From positions 1 through 7,148 of the forward strand of contig JAIOPW010000284.1 in the NCBI GenBank assembly GCA_021413665.1: a stretch of 7,148 nucleotides of DNA. The letters are read 5' to 3'. This DNA comes from Rhodocyclales bacterium (GTDB taxonomy: Bacteria > Pseudomonadota > Gammaproteobacteria > Burkholderiales > Rhodocyclaceae). Under the pieces are notes generated by a model. That model did not search any database. It saw only the letters and a list, made by a program, of their open reading frames with translations, and was not told where the DNA came from. Below are positions 6,044-7,148 of this stretch, in pieces. The first letter of the stretch is position 1; each line of letters begins with the position of its first letter. Both the position numbers and the translations under genes were made by a program.

Positions 6044-6638
6044 AACGATCGGGATCGCCGTGATGGCCAAGGCGCCCGTCGCCGGCTACGCCAAGACACG
6101 GCTGGTTCCGCTGCTGGGCGCCGCCGGCGCGGCGCGCCTGCACCGGCAACTGATGCTGCGCACGCTGGCCACGGCGTACGCCGCCGAAGTCGGCCCGGTC
6201 GCTCTCTGGTGCGCGCCGGATGCCCGCCACCGTTTCTTTCGCGCCCTGCATCGAAAGGGCGGACTCGCGCTGCATGAACAGGCCGGTGCGGACCTGGGCG
6301 AGCGCATGGCCGGCATCTTCGCCGGGCACGGCTCGCATCCCCTGCTGCTGATCGGCACCGACTGCCCGGAGCTGTCGCCGGATCACCTGCGTCAGGCCGC
6401 GCTGGCCCTCCGGTCCACCGACGCGGTATTCATCACCACCGAGGACGGCGGCTATTTCCTGGTGGGATTGCGACGCCCCTGTCCCGCGCTGTTCACCGGC
6501 ATGCGCTGGGGCACGGACCAGGTCATGGCGCAAACCCGCCACCGCCTTGTCGCGCTGGGCCTGAGCTGGCGGGAAACAGCGCGGTTGTGGGACGTCGATC
6601 GGGCCGAGGATGTCCTGCGCTGGCAGGCGCTGCGGTAG
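6018..6638 (+). CDS. TIGR04282 family arsenosugar/rSAM-associated glycosyltransferase (DUF2064)
   Basis: The 206-residue product belongs to the DUF2064 group of nucleotidyltransferase-like GT-A proteins, once named 'transferase 1, rSAM/selenodomain-associated'. Diagnostic motifs are IAVMAKAPVAGYAKTRL (13-29, nucleotide-binding loop), LLIGTDCPEL (110-119, metal-binding Asp), TEDGGYFLVGL (141-151) and the terminal WDVDRAEDV (191-199). The sugar or nucleotide donor is unknown; by family association it works with ArsS products. The ATG at 6018 is chosen because the first beta-strand IAVMAKAP needs residues before it; a later ATG at 6063 falls inside that strand. This start overlaps the previous gene by 26 nt in the +1 frame and has no visible ribosome binding site, so its translation probably depends on ribosomes finishing the upstream gene. 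Confidence 0.92.
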   Translation: MATCRAAPETIGIAVMAKAPVAGYAKTRLVPLLGAAGAARLHRQLMLRTLATAYAAEVGPVALWCAPDARHRFFRALHRKGGLALHEQAGADLGERMAGIFAGHGSHPLLLIGTDCPELSPDHLRQAALALRSTDAVFITTEDGGYFLVGLRRPCPALFTGMRWGTDQVMAQTRHRLVALGLSWRETARLWDVDRAEDVLRWQALR

Positions 6639-6693
6639 CATCGGGCCGGAGCAGGCGCACCGCTTCCGCTCTTGAGCCTGGAAAGGTAGCTGA
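6639..6693 (+). other. Short spacer with ribosome binding site for next gene
   Basis: The 55-nt gap holds GGAAAGG at 6680-6686, a good Shine-Dalgarno sequence 7 nt before the ATG at 6694. I see no terminator or promoter of note, so the operon most likely continues through. Confidence 0.6.
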
Positions 6694-7148
6694 ATGCAAG
6701 CCATACCCGGTCCCGTTCTGAGGGACATCGTACTGATCGGCGGCGGCCACAGCCATGTCGGCGTGCTGCACATGTTTGCCATGCGGCCGCTGCCCGGCGT
6801 GCGCCTGACGGTGATCTGCACCGACACCGACACACCCTACTCCGGCATGCTGCCGGGCTACATCGCCGGGCATTACAGTTTCGACGAGGTGCATATCGAC
6901 CTGCGACGGCTGGCCGAATTCGCCGGCGCACGCTACTACCACGACGAAGTGACCGGCATCGACCGCGCGGCGCGCCAGGTGATTTGCCGCCAGCGGCCGC
7001 CGGTGAGCTACGACGCGCTGTCGATCAACATCGGATCGACCCCGCAGCTCGGCGGCATTCCGGGCGCCAGCGAGCACGCGGTGCCGGTAAAGCCGATCCG
7101 CCGATTCAACGAACGCTGGCTGGCGCTGTTCGAGCGTGTCCGCGCGCA
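6694..7148 (+). CDS. TIGR03169-like FAD oxidoreductase, SelD-associated, 3' end missing
   Basis: The gene runs off the right edge after 151 residues. The N-terminus has a Rossmann strand with DIVLIGGGHSHVGVL (11-25), then TPYSGMLPGYIAGHY (47-61) and FDEVHIDLRRLAEFAGARY. SINIGSTP (110-117) and GASEHAVPVKPI (124-135) follow. This pattern matches the NADH dehydrogenase-like, pyridine nucleotide-disulfide oxidoreductase family (TIGR03169) found either next to, or fused to the N-terminus of, selenide, water dikinase SelD. Whether a SelD domain follows cannot be seen here. A good ribosome binding site (GGAAAGG, 7-nt spacer) supports the start. Its electron donor and acceptor are unknown; a role in supplying reduced selenium is plausible but inferred. 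Its presence after two rSAM/selenodomain-associated transferases reproduces a recurrent gene neighbourhood. Confidence 0.88.
   Translation, partial: MQAIPGPVLRDIVLIGGGHSHVGVLHMFAMRPLPGVRLTVICTDTDTPYSGMLPGYIAGHYSFDEVHIDLRRLAEFAGARYYHDEVTGIDRAARQVICRQRPPVSYDALSINIGSTPQLGGIPGASEHAVPVKPIRRFNERWLALFERVRA

Noticed and set aside
4133..6070. 645-residue open frame on the minus strand
   Set aside because: It lies wholly opposite the flavoprotein and GT2 genes, shows no recognisable motif, and has the His/Gln/Arg/Ala-rich composition of an antisense shadow in GC-rich DNA.
1..7148. CRISPR arrays, insertion sequences, tRNA or rRNA genes
   Set aside because: No regularly spaced repeats, transposase motifs, terminal inverted repeats or tRNA-like T-loop sequences were seen on reading through.

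Overview
The window is GC-rich, almost fully coding bacterial chromosome. The gene set (a sigma-70 factor of the small beta/gammaproteobacterial type with an HC2 zinc-finger partner, exported MsrB and MsrA, a TVP38-flavoprotein fusion and rSAM/selenodomain genes) best fits a betaproteobacterium, perhaps of the Rhodocyclales. That placement is inference from family resemblance and base composition, not from a phylogenetic marker. I count ten genes, two of them cut by the window edges.

Layout. (1) 2-940, plus strand: the 3' part of arsS, a radical SAM enzyme of arsenosugar biosynthesis. (2) 1916-944, minus strand: a tight three-gene operon with overlapping ends: ECF-like sigma factor, 60-aa HC2 zinc-finger protein, and a 70-aa Cys-rich CWC protein that is easy to miss. 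It runs tail to tail into arsS with only 3 nt between the stop codons. (3) 1917-2068: a 152-nt divergent control region with repeated GGAA(A)CTTC-type motifs. (4) 2069 to the right edge, plus strand: msrB, msrA, a TVP38/TMEM64-FAD disulfide oxidoreductase fusion, two small glycosyltransferases of the arsenosugar or 'rSAM/selenodomain-associated' families (TIGR04283 then TIGR04282), and the start of a TIGR03169-type FAD oxidoreductase that is often fused to selenophosphate synthetase (SelD). The junctions of msrB through the second transferase are overlaps or gaps of 0-13 nt; the last gap is 55 nt.

How it may work together. ArsS and the two transferases are the recognisable core of an organoarsenical (arsenosugar) or still uncharacterised rSAM/seleno metabolite pathway. 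MsrB and MsrA would repair oxidised methionine in exported proteins. The sigma operon, divergent from msrBA, is the obvious candidate regulator of the rightward operon and is physically embedded in the arsenosugar locus. The most interesting points are this regulatory embedding, the link of oxidative-damage repair to arsenosugar/selenium genes, and an 8-T tract in the first transferase from which a one-base slip would read straight into the second.
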